From positions 62,001-126,000 of the forward strand of contig CBDCVQ010000011.1 in the NCBI GenBank assembly GCA_965223165.1: a stretch of 64,000 nucleotides of DNA. Reading direction: 5' to 3'. The notes beneath the pieces were generated by a model, which did not search any database, had not been told where the DNA came from, and worked only from the letters and a program-made list of their open reading frames with translations. A program made the position numbers and the translations under genes. Shown in pieces: positions 53,901 to 63,146 of the stretch (positions within the stretch are counted from its first letter, which is position 1; every line of letters starts with the position of its first letter). Origin of the DNA: JABDMH01 sp965223165. GTDB lineage: Bacteria > Bacteroidota > Bacteroidia > Chitinophagales > Saprospiraceae.

Positions 53901-55450
53901 CGGTGGACGGTCGACGGTCGACGGCTGCACGAGCTCGCGACTATGAGACTGCTCTGTTACTTCGACCGGATTCCTCCAGCGGATGAACAATCTCGTAAGC
54001 TTGATTGGGGATACCTGATTGTGATTGGCGATGTGATGCACACCCTCTCAACAACTATACAGCTCAACAGCTCAACATTCTTGACGCCGATCGTCGAGCT
54101 GCGGGCAGGCCCTGTGCGTGGCGGAGATCGGCGAGCCGCCCACTGGTAGGACGGTCGACGGTGGACGGTCGAAGGTTGCACGAGCTCGCGGCGGGTGAAA
54201 ATTTTGTCCCTGTTCAAGCTCATTGTCTTTGGCGGATCAGCAGCCTCGTAATTGATTGGACATATTTGATTGTGATTCGGATCGTCGAGCTGCGGGTGGC
54301 CTGTGCGTGGCGGAGATCGGTGAGCCGCACACTGGGAGGACGGTCGACGGTAGACGGTTGCACGAGCTCGCGGCGGGTTAAAATTTTGTCCCTGTTCAAG
54401 CTCCTTCCCGTTGGTGGACCAGCAGCCTCGTCATTGATTGGGGATATTTGATTGTGATTGTGATTGTGATTGTGATTCGGATCGTCGAGCTGCCGGAGGC
54501 CCTGTGCGTGGCGGAGATCGGCGAGCCGCACACTAGGAGGACGGTCTGACGGTGGACGGTAGACGGTTGCACGAGCTCGCGGCGGGTTAAAATTTTGTCC
54601 CTGTTCAAGCTCCTTCCCGTTGGTGGACCAGCAGCCTCGTCATTGATTGGGGATATTTGATTGTGATTGTGATTGTGATTGTGATTCGGATCGTCGAGCT
54701 GCGGGAGGCCCTGTGCGTGGCGGAGATCGGCGAGCCGCACACTAGGAGGACGGTCTGACGGTGGACGGTAGACGGTTGCACGAGCTCGCGGCGGGTTAAA
54801 ATTTTGTCCCTGTTCAAGCTCATTGTCTTTGGGTGGATCAGCAGCCTCGTAATTGATTGGACATATTTGATTGTGATTCGGATCGTCGAGCTGCGGGTGG
54901 CCTGTGCGTGGCGGAGATCGGTGAGCCGCACACTGGGATGGTCTGACGGTGGACGGTCGACGGTCGACGGTTGCACGAGCTCGCGACTATTGAGACTTCT
55001 CTGTTACTTCGACCGGATTCCTCCAGCGGATGAGCAATCTCGTAGTTTATTGGGGATACCTGATTGCGATTGTGATTGTGATTCGGATCGTCGAGCTGCG
55101 GGTGGCCCTGTGCGTGGCGGAGATCGGCGAGCCGCACACTGGGAGAGCGGTCAACGGTAGACGGTCGACGGTTGCACGAGCTCGCGACTATGAGACTGCT
55201 CTGTTACTTCGACCGGATTCCTCCAGCGGATGAACAATCTCGTAGTTTGATCGGGGATACCTGATTGTGGTTGGCGATGGTGATGCACACCCTTCTCAAC
55301 AACTACACAGCTAAACAGCTCAACATTTTTGACGCCGATCGTCGAGCTGCGGGTGGCCCTGTGCGTGGCGGAGATCGGCGAGCCGCCCACTGGGACGGTC
55401 TAACGGCAGACGGCAGACGGTTGCACGAGCTCGCGACAATGAGGCTTCTC
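50990..55450. repeat. Complex repeat array of ~4.5 kb, about 15 cassettes
   Basis: At least 14 cassettes of about 170 bp or more, built from recurring modules: GCGGGTTAAAATTTTGTCCC, GTTCAAGCTCTTTCCC, CGGATCGTCGAGCTGCGGG, GGAGATCGGCGAGCC, heptameric (ACGGTCG)n, hexameric (GTGATT)n runs and, in some, a longer module with TTACTTCGACCGGATTCC and ACACCCTTCTCAACAACTA. Long exact duplications exist: about 51786-52070 reappears at 52418-52702, 632 bp away. Frames within it are repeats of the same peptides and not genes. No CRISPR-like unique spacers. Confidence 0.9.
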
Positions 55451-55470
55451 TGTTGCCTCACGTCCGACCC

Positions 55471-56217
55471 CTACTCTCCTAGATTCGATCGCTTGGCTGG
55501 CTGAGGTCGATACGACAGGCGGTCGAAGCAGACCTCGTGGATATTGTTGTATCGCCCGGTGGCGGCTGTCATGCCCCAATAAACGATGGGATTGCCGCCA
55601 AAGATCTTGTGGATAAGATCAAATTGCGCCGCAATGACTTCCTCACCGTCGATCTCCACCGAGAGACGTTGGTTCATGGGCGACCAGTGGACGTAGAAGC
55701 CGTGTCGGTTGCAGTCCTCGATATTGGGGATCTTGACGGGACCGGCTAGATCATTCCAGTGCCCCACACGACCATTGACCATGATCGAGATATGATCCTC
55801 TGCGGGATCATTTAGGTGCCCATTGTACCAGGTGTCCACCTCAATGCCCACCGATGGCCTTAGTCCCGAAAATCCAATGCCCTCACCCCGAAACCCCACC
55901 CGATTGGCCCTGGGCGTAAAGGTGAAAACCATGCCGTCGGCTCCCACATCGTCCTGGCAGCCCACCATGATGGACAGCTTGATGGAAAACGGCTGCGATA
56001 GGTCGATCGGACGTCGATACCAGATGGAGCCACTGGAGTAATCCAGCTCCTCCGTTAAGCGAAAACACTCCTCCTCGGTCAAATAGGTGTCGCCACTCAT
56101 GGTGAAGTCCTCCACCGTGGCTCGCTGCCCCCACATGACCATAGGACACAACAGCACCACCATCTGGAGTACACGCAACATAGCTCTGAAATTAAACATA
56201 AATCCAGCGGGTCGCAA
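55471..56217 (-). CDS. Secreted L-type lectin-domain protein
   Basis: 248 residues; the signal peptide (RVLQMVVLLCPMVMWGQ) suggests that the true start is an ATG at 56199 or 56181 rather than 56217. The rest is a legume-lectin-like concanavalin fold: SGSIWYRRPIDLSQPFSIKL, GADGMVFTFTP, SVGIEVDTWYNG, and a C-terminal GMTAATGRYNNIHEVCF. It probably binds carbohydrate outside the cell. The repeat array begins right after its stop. Confidence 0.82.
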   Translation of the reverse strand: MRPAGFMFNFRAMLRVLQMVVLLCPMVMWGQRATVEDFTMSGDTYLTEEECFRLTEELDYSSGSIWYRRPIDLSQPFSIKLSIMVGCQDDVGADGMVFTFTPRANRVGFRGEGIGFSGLRPSVGIEVDTWYNGHLNDPAEDHISIMVNGRVGHWNDLAGPVKIPNIEDCNRHGFYVHWSPMNQRLSVEIDGEEVIAAQFDLIHKIFGGNPIVYWGMTAATGRYNNIHEVCFDRLSYRPQPAKRSNLGE

Positions 56218-56421
56218 AGATCCCCACGCCCAGGGCAGGGCAATCGCATGATGGGATGATGCACTTATCCATCAACGGCCAAAGAATGGTTGGCAAGATC
56301 CCTCTTTTACTAGCTCAACACACTTAGCACGACTACTCCATGGCATAACCTTGCTAGTAGGTGCTAGGCGAGGACACCCTGACACGGCCAGGTTGCTCTT
56401 GTGGAGTTATTCCAACGGCAA

Positions 56422-56515
56422 TTAGTAGAGCTTCGCATTAGAATATTGTGGTTAATTCTAAAGGTCTTTGGTCCGCATACTTCTTGCAAAGCCCCGCCAT
56501 AGCTACGGCTTGCCA
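56422..56515. repeat. MITE-like element, left half only
   Basis: TTAGTAGAGCTTCGCATTAG is followed by TGGTTAATTCTAA, GGTCTTTGGTCCGCATACTT, TTGCAAAGCC and CCATAGCTACGGCT, matching the left half of the complete copies up to the central palindrome and then stopping. The right half is missing, so the copy is truncated. Confidence 0.7.
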
Positions 56516-56656
56516 CACAGCCTGATCAGGATGCGTTTGGCGTCCTCGCCCAACGCCATGGAGAGCTCGCCCTCACCCTGAAGCCTCGACAATGCGATTG
56601 CCCCGGAGGGGGAAGGCATCCATCGGAGCAGTTGTGCCTCATTTTCTATTTTTAGA

Positions 56657-57913
56657 ATGAAACCTACGACGTCCATGCGCCAACGGCTCCTTTCTTTCAT
56701 TTCGTCCATCTCACCGGGGCTATTTATGATCGGCTACGTGATCGGCACCGGGAGCGTCACCACCATGGCCGTGGCTGGGGCGCGGCACGGAATGTCCCTG
56801 ACCTGGGCACTGCTGCTCTCCTGTTTTTTCACGGCGGTGCTGATGATTGCCATCAGTCGCCTCACGATTGTCAGCGGAGACACCCTTATGTACAATTTCC
56901 GGACACGCATCAGTCCCTATCTGACCATGTTTGTCATGCTGGCCTTGATGGTCACGGTGGTTTCTTCGATCATGGGTGTGACCGCCATTGTGGCCTCCGT
57001 CGTGCAGGAGTGGTCGAGACCCCTCACGGCCGACGGCGATGGAATCTCACCGATCCTCACGGGGGCACTGATGATCACCGTCCTTTATCTGCTCTTCTGG
57101 AATGGTCGCCATCAGACATTTATCAAGCTCCTGGCCGTCATGGTGGGTATCATGGGTATCTGCTTTCTGCTGACCATGCTAATGGTCATTCCGGACCCAG
57201 CCGAGGTCGTGCGTGGTTTGGTACCCAAGATACCGCGCACGGGACAGCCGCACCTCGTCATTGCCGGAATGGTCGGTACCACCATGGCCGGGGTCTGTCT
57301 CGCATCGCGCAGTATCCTAGTCAGCGAAAAAGGATGGACGATTGGCGACCTCCGGATCGAACGCAGGGACGCCATTATTTCGATGGCGTTGACTTTTTTG
57401 CTAAGTGCTGCCATCATTGCCAGTGCTGCAGGCACCCTCCACCCCAAGGGCATCGTCATCCATGATGCCATTGATATGGTGCACACCTTGGAGCCCCTGG
57501 CCGGCCGATTTGCCATCTCCGTGTTTGTCTCGGGCATTCTTTGCGCCGGGCTATCCTCCATCTTCCCCAATATGGTGCTCCTGCCTTGGTTGGTGACGGA
57601 CTATCTCAAGACGCCCAGAAACATGCGCCGACCGCTGTATCGTGTGCTCGTACTGATCGTGGCGCTGACCGGCTTGACCATCCCTCTCTTTGGCGGTCAG
57701 CCCGTGTCACTGATGATTGCCTCGCAGGCAGTAAGTCCGTTGGTGATGCCCCTGCTGATCGGCTTTCTCATCTACCTGCTGAATGCCAAAAATCTCATGG
57801 GCGAACACCGGGCCTCTCGGGGGTTAAACTTGGTCATGGGCATTGCCTTTGCCTTTTCCCTCTACATGTCAGTCATCGCATTTGAGGGCTTTCTGGCCAT
57901 GCTCGGTGGTTAA
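56657..57913 (+). CDS. Nramp-family transporter with non-canonical metal site
   Basis: 418 residues, 11 predicted helices. The family frame is clear (SPGLFMIGYVIGTGSVTTM in helix 1; IAGMVGTTMAGVCLASRS in helix 6). The canonical metal-binding motifs DPGN and MPH are replaced by GTGS and TMAG, so Asp, Asn, Met and His of the Mn/Fe site are absent. Diverged Nramp relatives (for instance the Mg-transporting NRMT clade) also differ here. It is therefore unlikely to be an ordinary manganese importer; the substrate is uncertain. Confidence 0.8.
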   Translation: MKPTTSMRQRLLSFISSISPGLFMIGYVIGTGSVTTMAVAGARHGMSLTWALLLSCFFTAVLMIAISRLTIVSGDTLMYNFRTRISPYLTMFVMLALMVTVVSSIMGVTAIVASVVQEWSRPLTADGDGISPILTGALMITVLYLLFWNGRHQTFIKLLAVMVGIMGICFLLTMLMVIPDPAEVVRGLVPKIPRTGQPHLVIAGMVGTTMAGVCLASRSILVSEKGWTIGDLRIERRDAIISMALTFLLSAAIIASAAGTLHPKGIVIHDAIDMVHTLEPLAGRFAISVFVSGILCAGLSSIFPNMVLLPWLVTDYLKTPRNMRRPLYRVLVLIVALTGLTIPLFGGQPVSLMIASQAVSPLVMPLLIGFLIYLLNAKNLMGEHRASRGLNLVMGIAFAFSLYMSVIAFEGFLAMLGG

Positions 57914-57945
57914 GGCCCCTGGCAAGGCTGGATAGCGATGGCGGG

Positions 57946-59823
57946 CTACTCCATGCCTGATAGTCGGATGCGAATGGTAGCCTGTCCCTCGGGCAAGTAG
58001 TACGCTGGCAACCGAAGCTCGACCCGCTTGAGACCCGGGATACGACGATCCAGCATTATCGGTGGAGGATCAAGGGATATCACAGACAACGTCAAATCCG
58101 GATGGGAGAGCTGCTCCAGTTTGAGCTGCTTACCGTCCTGATGAAGGGTGGCTCCGCCCGGAGTGATACGTACGTCGGCCTGCGTCATCAGCTGCCAGGT
58201 GACGATGCCCGTGTCATCATCGACCACTATGGCGTCCTCAATAACGAGGGACCGGGCTCCGTCTCTGATGAAGCGGCGCGTAGCCGACTGGAGCTGACCG
58301 GCAAATACTGGCGTCATGTCAATGGTAGCCGCAGCATTTTTACCCGACTTAAAATCTTTGATGGTGGCCATGCCGTCCACAACATGCAGTTTTCCGTCGA
58401 CCGTCAAGGTGCTGTGTCCATAGTTATTCTTCGTCAGCAACGTCCAGCGTTCGCAGTCCTGGCACCGTCCCCACAGACTAAAGCCCGTCTTTTCCAGTTC
58501 GTGGTAGGGCTGATTGCCGGGATCTACCACCCAGCGTACTCCGTCCAGTTCAAATATGAAAGAGCCGGCATCCATATTTCCATGGTTGACGGTACCTCGT
58601 CCGCCCTTGCCGCCAAAGTAATAGCCCACGTCATCCCGAAAAAAGACCACCGGATTAGATCCTTCCCCTTTCCATGCCATCGGCAGTTCTTGCTGACTAC
58701 TCGGCTCAAAGTCGGCTAGCCACACGAGGCCCGGACCGCTGATGCGAGACAATTTGCCCATTTCCTGGGGCGGGCGTAAAAAGCGTTCCTCCTCAAAATA
58801 ACCGCTGATGCCCGTATGATTGGCAAACCAGGCCAGAATAATGTCGCCGTTCGGACTGCGACGGTCGCCACAATCCGCAAAATTGTAGTACATGCCGGAG
58901 GGCGCGTTGCAGAGCACGCGAAAATCGGCGCTCTCAATAAATGATGGATATTCGGCCAAACCAAAATCGGTGCCAAATGAGGATTGGAGCATCGACGAGG
59001 TCATCACTGTAAAACTGGTGCCATATCCCCAGTAGGTAGACCCTTCGGGATACACGCCGTCCGGACCATATTCCTCCATAGCGTGGGGAATGCCCTCCAA
59101 CGCCCGATGAATGGTCTTCGCGGCCAGCTCGGGATCCACCTCGGCGGTCGCGACGGCAGCGGCGATCATTCCGGCATGGCAGACCTGGTTCCAATTATTA
59201 TTGCCATTGATCCAGCCTACGTTTCCTTTTTTGTTGTAGCTCGGTCGAATACCCTTTTCGATCAAATTCGCTTGGACCTGGCTAACGGTCTCCTTGGGCA
59301 GATCATCCCCTACCCAATCAATGGCCAAGGCTAGGGCCAGGGACATTTCTGCGACATCCAAATAATGTGAGGGATTCCAGTCCGAAAACGCACATACAGC
59401 GAGTAGCTCCTCATTGATTCGTGCCAACACCTGCGGATCTCCCTCCAGCGAGTAGACCATACCGAGAATCCCCATTCGTCGCAGCATTTCCCGGGACACA
59501 CTGAGCAGTCGGCGACCAATCTGTTTACGCTCTAAAAGTTCCTCCCCCTGGATCTCGGCTGCATTTAGCTTTATCGCCTGGTAGTAATTGCTCACCACGG
59601 GATCGGATTTAATTTGCTTCCGGAGTGACTTTCTCGCCTTTTTCGTCAGTATTAATCGGGGCGTTTGCTTGGTCAGATTTTGTTGGAGATACTCGACGGA
59701 CATCGGATTCTCCAGCTTGACCGGCTCGGCTGCCCATGTAGTGTGGTTAAGGGGATGGATAAAGCAAAGCAGGCCTCCTGCCATGATCCAGCGGATACAA
59801 AGAGATTTCATAAGGGAATGCAA
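57946..59823 (-). CDS. Heparinase II/III-like polysaccharide lyase
   Basis: 625 residues with a signal peptide. An (alpha/alpha) toroid domain (~50-340; GWINGNNNWNQVCHAGMIAAA, YPEGSTYWGYGTSF, which hold the family's candidate His and Tyr) is followed by the beta-sandwich domain that starts near GGRGTVNHGNMDAGSFIFELDG, the typical heparinase II/III-like PF07940 motif. Probably periplasmic; substrate (uronate-containing glycan) not definable from sequence. Confidence 0.87.
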   Translation of the reverse strand: MHSLMKSLCIRWIMAGGLLCFIHPLNHTTWAAEPVKLENPMSVEYLQQNLTKQTPRLILTKKARKSLRKQIKSDPVVSNYYQAIKLNAAEIQGEELLERKQIGRRLLSVSREMLRRMGILGMVYSLEGDPQVLARINEELLAVCAFSDWNPSHYLDVAEMSLALALAIDWVGDDLPKETVSQVQANLIEKGIRPSYNKKGNVGWINGNNNWNQVCHAGMIAAAVATAEVDPELAAKTIHRALEGIPHAMEEYGPDGVYPEGSTYWGYGTSFTVMTSSMLQSSFGTDFGLAEYPSFIESADFRVLCNAPSGMYYNFADCGDRRSPNGDIILAWFANHTGISGYFEEERFLRPPQEMGKLSRISGPGLVWLADFEPSSQQELPMAWKGEGSNPVVFFRDDVGYYFGGKGGRGTVNHGNMDAGSFIFELDGVRWVVDPGNQPYHELEKTGFSLWGRCQDCERWTLLTKNNYGHSTLTVDGKLHVVDGMATIKDFKSGKNAAATIDMTPVFAGQLQSATRRFIRDGARSLVIEDAIVVDDDTGIVTWQLMTQADVRITPGGATLHQDGKQLKLEQLSHPDLTLSVISLDPPPIMLDRRIPGLKRVELRLPAYYLPEGQATIRIRLSGME

Positions 59824-60083
59824 ATTAGGCTGACAATGGATACGGGCTATGGGCTATTGTCAAGATAGCCATTTTTTTCCTAGCTGGCGGTGGGCGTGCT
59901 GGACATCATGCGCCGGCATATCACCACTTGGGCAGCCCCGCGCGTATGTACCGGTTTTATCACCGAATGCGACGTGAAATCGGGGAGCTCATTAGTGGTC
60001 GAGGAGGCCGTCGCACATCGACTGACATTCGCACGGGAAACACCCCTGATGCCATTCACAGCACCCCAGCCATAACTTGCCAC

Positions 60084-60791
60084 CTATTTCGTACCCACCA
60101 GATGTACACTGAATTGGAGATTTTGGTAACCCTTGATCAAGCCTGCCCCTTCATCTACCTTGGCCCTAAAGCTCAGGCCACTCACCTTGGACAAGGCCCT
60201 AGCGATCTCCTGGGCCTTTCTGGCAGCGATCTTGCGAGAGTACAGCACGGCGGGTTCTTCGGCCAGCCAAGTCGATTGTTCATCCAGTTCTTCTGCTGCC
60301 ACGATCGTGTATCCTTGACTATGAAGGAATTTTTCCAGACGAGTGGCAATGGCAGGATCCGTGTCGTGCCAATAGTACCGGATCAATATTTTTTTGTTGG
60401 CGGCTCGGTCTTCTTTCTCCTGTACGGGGACTTGGCTTGCATCTTCACCACCCTTGTCCGCTTTTACCTGCACATTGGTGGAGATTTTGATCGGTCGACT
60501 GCGAGTGGCCGCCTTGTACTCGTTGATAATGGCGGTAGCATGATTCAAACTATCTTCCAATGCGCTAATCCGTTGCCTGTCCTCCGCCAGTTTTTCCTGA
60601 AGTTGTATGATCTCCCGGGTCAATAATCCCTCTTGATCCTTCGCCGCGAGCTTTACCCGGTTGCTTTGCAAGAAAAAAATCACAGCGGCCGCGACGGCAG
60701 CCATGGCTATCAGCATAATAAATATGGAGAGTTGCTTGAAGCGGCGCTCACGAGCCATGAATTGTAACTGTCGCTCAGTTAGTTCGGGCAT
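60084..60791 (-). CDS. Membrane-anchored coiled-coil protein with LytR_C/SPOR-like domain
   Basis: 235 residues. One helix near the N-terminus (FIMLIAMAAVAAAVIFFLQ), then a coiled coil (~55-90), a charged linker and a C-terminal domain (~130-230) with KILIRYYWHDTDPAIATRLEKFLHS, YTIVAAEEL and AVLYSRKIAARKAQEIARALS, which resembles LytR_C-type ligand-binding modules found at the ends of bacterial effector proteins. Third gene of the patatin/EAD11 cassette; its start is 4 bp after the stop of the EAD11 gene. Confidence 0.75.
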   Translation of the reverse strand: MPELTERQLQFMARERRFKQLSIFIMLIAMAAVAAAVIFFLQSNRVKLAAKDQEGLLTREIIQLQEKLAEDRQRISALEDSLNHATAIINEYKAATRSRPIKISTNVQVKADKGGEDASQVPVQEKEDRAANKKILIRYYWHDTDPAIATRLEKFLHSQGYTIVAAEELDEQSTWLAEEPAVLYSRKIAARKAQEIARALSKVSGLSFRAKVDEGAGLIKGYQNLQFSVHLVGTK

Positions 60792-60795
60792 AGTA

Positions 60796-61383
60796 CTATG
60801 ATTTTATCAGATCCTTTTTGCCTTGATTTTCAATTTCCTTGATGCGCGAGTAAAAAAAACCGACCACGCACAAGATCACGATGCCCAACGAGGCAATGAC
60901 AATTTGCTCCGAGACACCTTGCTTGCTGAGGGCCCCGAGCACGATGAGTCCAATGCCCACCAGTGCGCCAAGGAGAAAGACGTACTTAAAAATCACATCC
61001 ACTTTTTGGTTGGTGTTGACTTCACGGTTGATAGTCTCTACCCGTTCCACCAGTTCAGACGTCTCGATTTCCACAGCAGCACTGCCTCCCTTCAGCACAT
61101 CTTTTATCTTATCTACCACCGAAAGGATGCCTTTGCGAATCTGGTTTTTAATCAATGTCGCCTCACTGGTCCGCAGTAGACCTTCTTCGACCTGATTTTC
61201 GAGATCCGTCAGTCGACCATTTAACTCCTGTACCTTGAGGAGTAGGTCCTGAAAAATCTCGTCCGAGTCCAGCTCCAGACGATCAAGCAACGTATTTAAT
61301 ACCTGAGCCAGGTCATCTTTTCTAATGCTCTGATTGAGCTCTACAATAAAAGGATCAGGCATCGTTCGTTTCTCGGAGATCAA
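60796..61383 (-). CDS. EAD11-like adaptor protein with two membrane helices
   Basis: 195 residues (an internal ATG at 61362 would begin PDPFIVEL and may be the true start). The N-terminal ~85 residues follow the pattern of Effector-Associated Domain 11 (LAQVLNTLLDRL, LLKVQELNGRLTDLENQVEEG, ATLIKNQIRKGILSVVDKI). EAD domains are adaptor modules that join components of bacterial conflict systems. A pair of helices (YVFLLGALVGIGLIVLGAL, IVIASLGIVILCVVGFFYS) anchors it. It sits between a patatin phospholipase gene (14 bp) and a coiled-coil membrane protein gene (4 bp). Confidence 0.75.
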   Translation of the reverse strand: MISEKRTMPDPFIVELNQSIRKDDLAQVLNTLLDRLELDSDEIFQDLLLKVQELNGRLTDLENQVEEGLLRTSEATLIKNQIRKGILSVVDKIKDVLKGGSAAVEIETSELVERVETINREVNTNQKVDVIFKYVFLLGALVGIGLIVLGALSKQGVSEQIVIASLGIVILCVVGFFYSRIKEIENQGKKDLIKS

Positions 61384-61397
61384 TTAATTGAAAAATA

Positions 61398-63146
61398 CTA
61401 AAACCCGGCCCCATGATTGGCCATCTCGTGCACCAAAAACTTAGGCTCCTGCTTGAAACGTAGCCAGTCGGTCATGCACTGCTCGTACACCTGGTCCAAT
61501 TGGTCCCGGATGGTCTGATCAATTGCATCGTAGCCAATATCCGGTGTGTGCTTTATCTCCGTCAAATAAATCAAGAGATTAAAACACATGGAGCAGGCGC
61601 CCGATGCGACCAGATAGTCCAACATATTGTTTAGTTTCTCGTCTTGCGAAAACCAGAGCGTGGTGCCAAAACTCGCAGCCTCCTCAGCGACTTTCTTAAT
61701 ATTTGGTCCGATCACATGTGCATAATCCCCTACCAAGATGGGATCGCATCCCTCCAGGTTTTGGTAGAACCCTCGATTGTTCTGATTTCTTGCCAACTGT
61801 GCCTCGTAATCCATTTGGGTTAATTCTCGAATTAGGTTGGACACCCGGCGATAGGCATGCCGATCGGACTCGTAGAGGCGACCGTAGACCAACCTGCGCA
61901 CCGTCTTGAGAAATACACTACTCATCAAGGTGATAAGGGATCGTACACGATCAACAACCAAGGGCTCGATAAACCGAAAGGTGGTGTCGGAGGCGTTCAG
62001 CACCTGCAGGTCCTCGACTGGTATCTGATCCTGCAGCTTTGACACAACATAGTCTCTCCCCGCTTTGGTCCATTGCCCCACCCGTTTCTTCACCTTGCCG
62101 ACCATCAGATATGCCACCAACGCCAGCGCGGCCAATGTGAGACCGACACCGGTGAGCACATGATTGCCATACATCACCAAGAGCGGAAGCAGTAAAGCCA
62201 GCGCGGCCACGATGACCAATGTCCTTCGGAGCGATTTGTACATGCCGTCCACCTTGGCGATCACGCTGCGATAGGTCCAGTGGTGCCACGATCTCCCCTG
62301 ACCGTCATGCTCCGGTTGCAGAAACTTAAACGGTGTCATGTAGGGCGACGTGACATCAGACACGATGATCAAATCATAGGGGTCCGTACGGACTCGCTTT
62401 TCGGCCAGCAAGATGCTGTCGATGCCCTGATTGTCATAGATGCCCCCATCCATCAGTCCCGTGGAACCGCTGCCATCGCGGATCTTCTCGATACCGGGAG
62501 AATGCGGATGCAGGAAGTCGCCCGGCCACTCAATGGGTTCGAAGCCGCCCGTAAAACAGGAGGAGGCGGCGATCATATCCGCTAATTTTACCTCCCAGAT
62601 GGTGGGCCGCCGGACAGGAAAATAGTTGTTACCAAAGTGCCCGCCATTTTGAAAACGAAAGATGATCCCATTGGAAAACTCTGTCGCGTTGAACATAACG
62701 TCATCGAGGTGTGAGGCGGACATGTCCTTGAATACCTCAAAGGTGGCTCCCTCCGTATATTTCTCGTCGTAAATCTCGGCAAAGGCATTGATCAGGTTCT
62801 TGCGCTTTCCCTCATTGCGCCATTTGGAGGGATCGTTCAGTTTCTCCAGCCCTTCACGAATCAAGTCAAAGCTGCGCAGTCGGTGCATGATGAAACGGTA
62901 GATCTCTTCAAAGGACTCCCCCTTTTGCTTGCGCTGAGCGTAGATCACGCCGCTGATAGTGCCCCCCGAGACGGTGGAAATGGCTTTCACATTGTGCAAG
63001 AGGGGCTCACCGCCATAACGTACCCGGTGCAGATATGCCATCGCTCCCAGGTGAAATGCCGCCGCCCGATACCCTCCTCCGGAGCAGGTCAGTGCAATAC
63101 GTTTTAGGGGATGTATAGGTACTTGTGGGGTCATTCTCTCAGCCAT
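61398..63146 (-). CDS. Patatin-like phospholipase with two central membrane helices
   Basis: 582 residues. Patatin core ~12-270: oxyanion loop SGGGYRAAAFHLG (22-34), nucleophile Ser60 in STVSGGT, catalytic Asp233 in LMDGGIYDNQG. Two helices (~309-326, ~331-349) follow, and then a ~230-residue C-terminal domain of unknown function. The catalytic dyad is intact, so it should cleave phospholipids. Patatin phospholipases are known effectors of anti-phage systems (for example CapV in CBASS), and here the gene is followed by an EAD11 adaptor gene. No cyclic-nucleotide synthase is nearby, so it would not be CBASS. Confidence 0.88.
   Translation of the reverse strand: MAERMTPQVPIHPLKRIALTCSGGGYRAAAFHLGAMAYLHRVRYGGEPLLHNVKAISTVSGGTISGVIYAQRKQKGESFEEIYRFIMHRLRSFDLIREGLEKLNDPSKWRNEGKRKNLINAFAEIYDEKYTEGATFEVFKDMSASHLDDVMFNATEFSNGIIFRFQNGGHFGNNYFPVRRPTIWEVKLADMIAASSCFTGGFEPIEWPGDFLHPHSPGIEKIRDGSGSTGLMDGGIYDNQGIDSILLAEKRVRTDPYDLIIVSDVTSPYMTPFKFLQPEHDGQGRSWHHWTYRSVIAKVDGMYKSLRRTLVIVAALALLLPLLVMYGNHVLTGVGLTLAALALVAYLMVGKVKKRVGQWTKAGRDYVVSKLQDQIPVEDLQVLNASDTTFRFIEPLVVDRVRSLITLMSSVFLKTVRRLVYGRLYESDRHAYRRVSNLIRELTQMDYEAQLARNQNNRGFYQNLEGCDPILVGDYAHVIGPNIKKVAEEAASFGTTLWFSQDEKLNNMLDYLVASGACSMCFNLLIYLTEIKHTPDIGYDAIDQTIRDQLDQVYEQCMTDWLRFKQEPKFLVHEMANHGAGF

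Noticed and set aside
50958..55504. Many 60-150 codon frames in the repeat array
   Set aside because: All consist of the repeated modules; identical frames recur 632 bp apart, and none resembles a protein family.
56503..56709. 68-codon frame on the minus strand before the Nramp gene
   Set aside because: Its stop codon lies in the truncated MITE-like element, its start overlaps the Nramp gene, and no family is recognised. It might be a remnant of a gene cut by the element, but evidence is too weak.
59824..60083. Small frames on both strands between the lyase and the EAD11 cassette
   Set aside because: Neither frame resembles a known protein and the two contradict each other; the 260 bases look like plain spacer.
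61398..63146. CBASS-type assignment of the patatin gene
   Set aside because: No cyclic oligonucleotide synthase, E1/E2 or HORMA gene is nearby; the neighbours are an EAD11-like and a LytR_C-like membrane protein.
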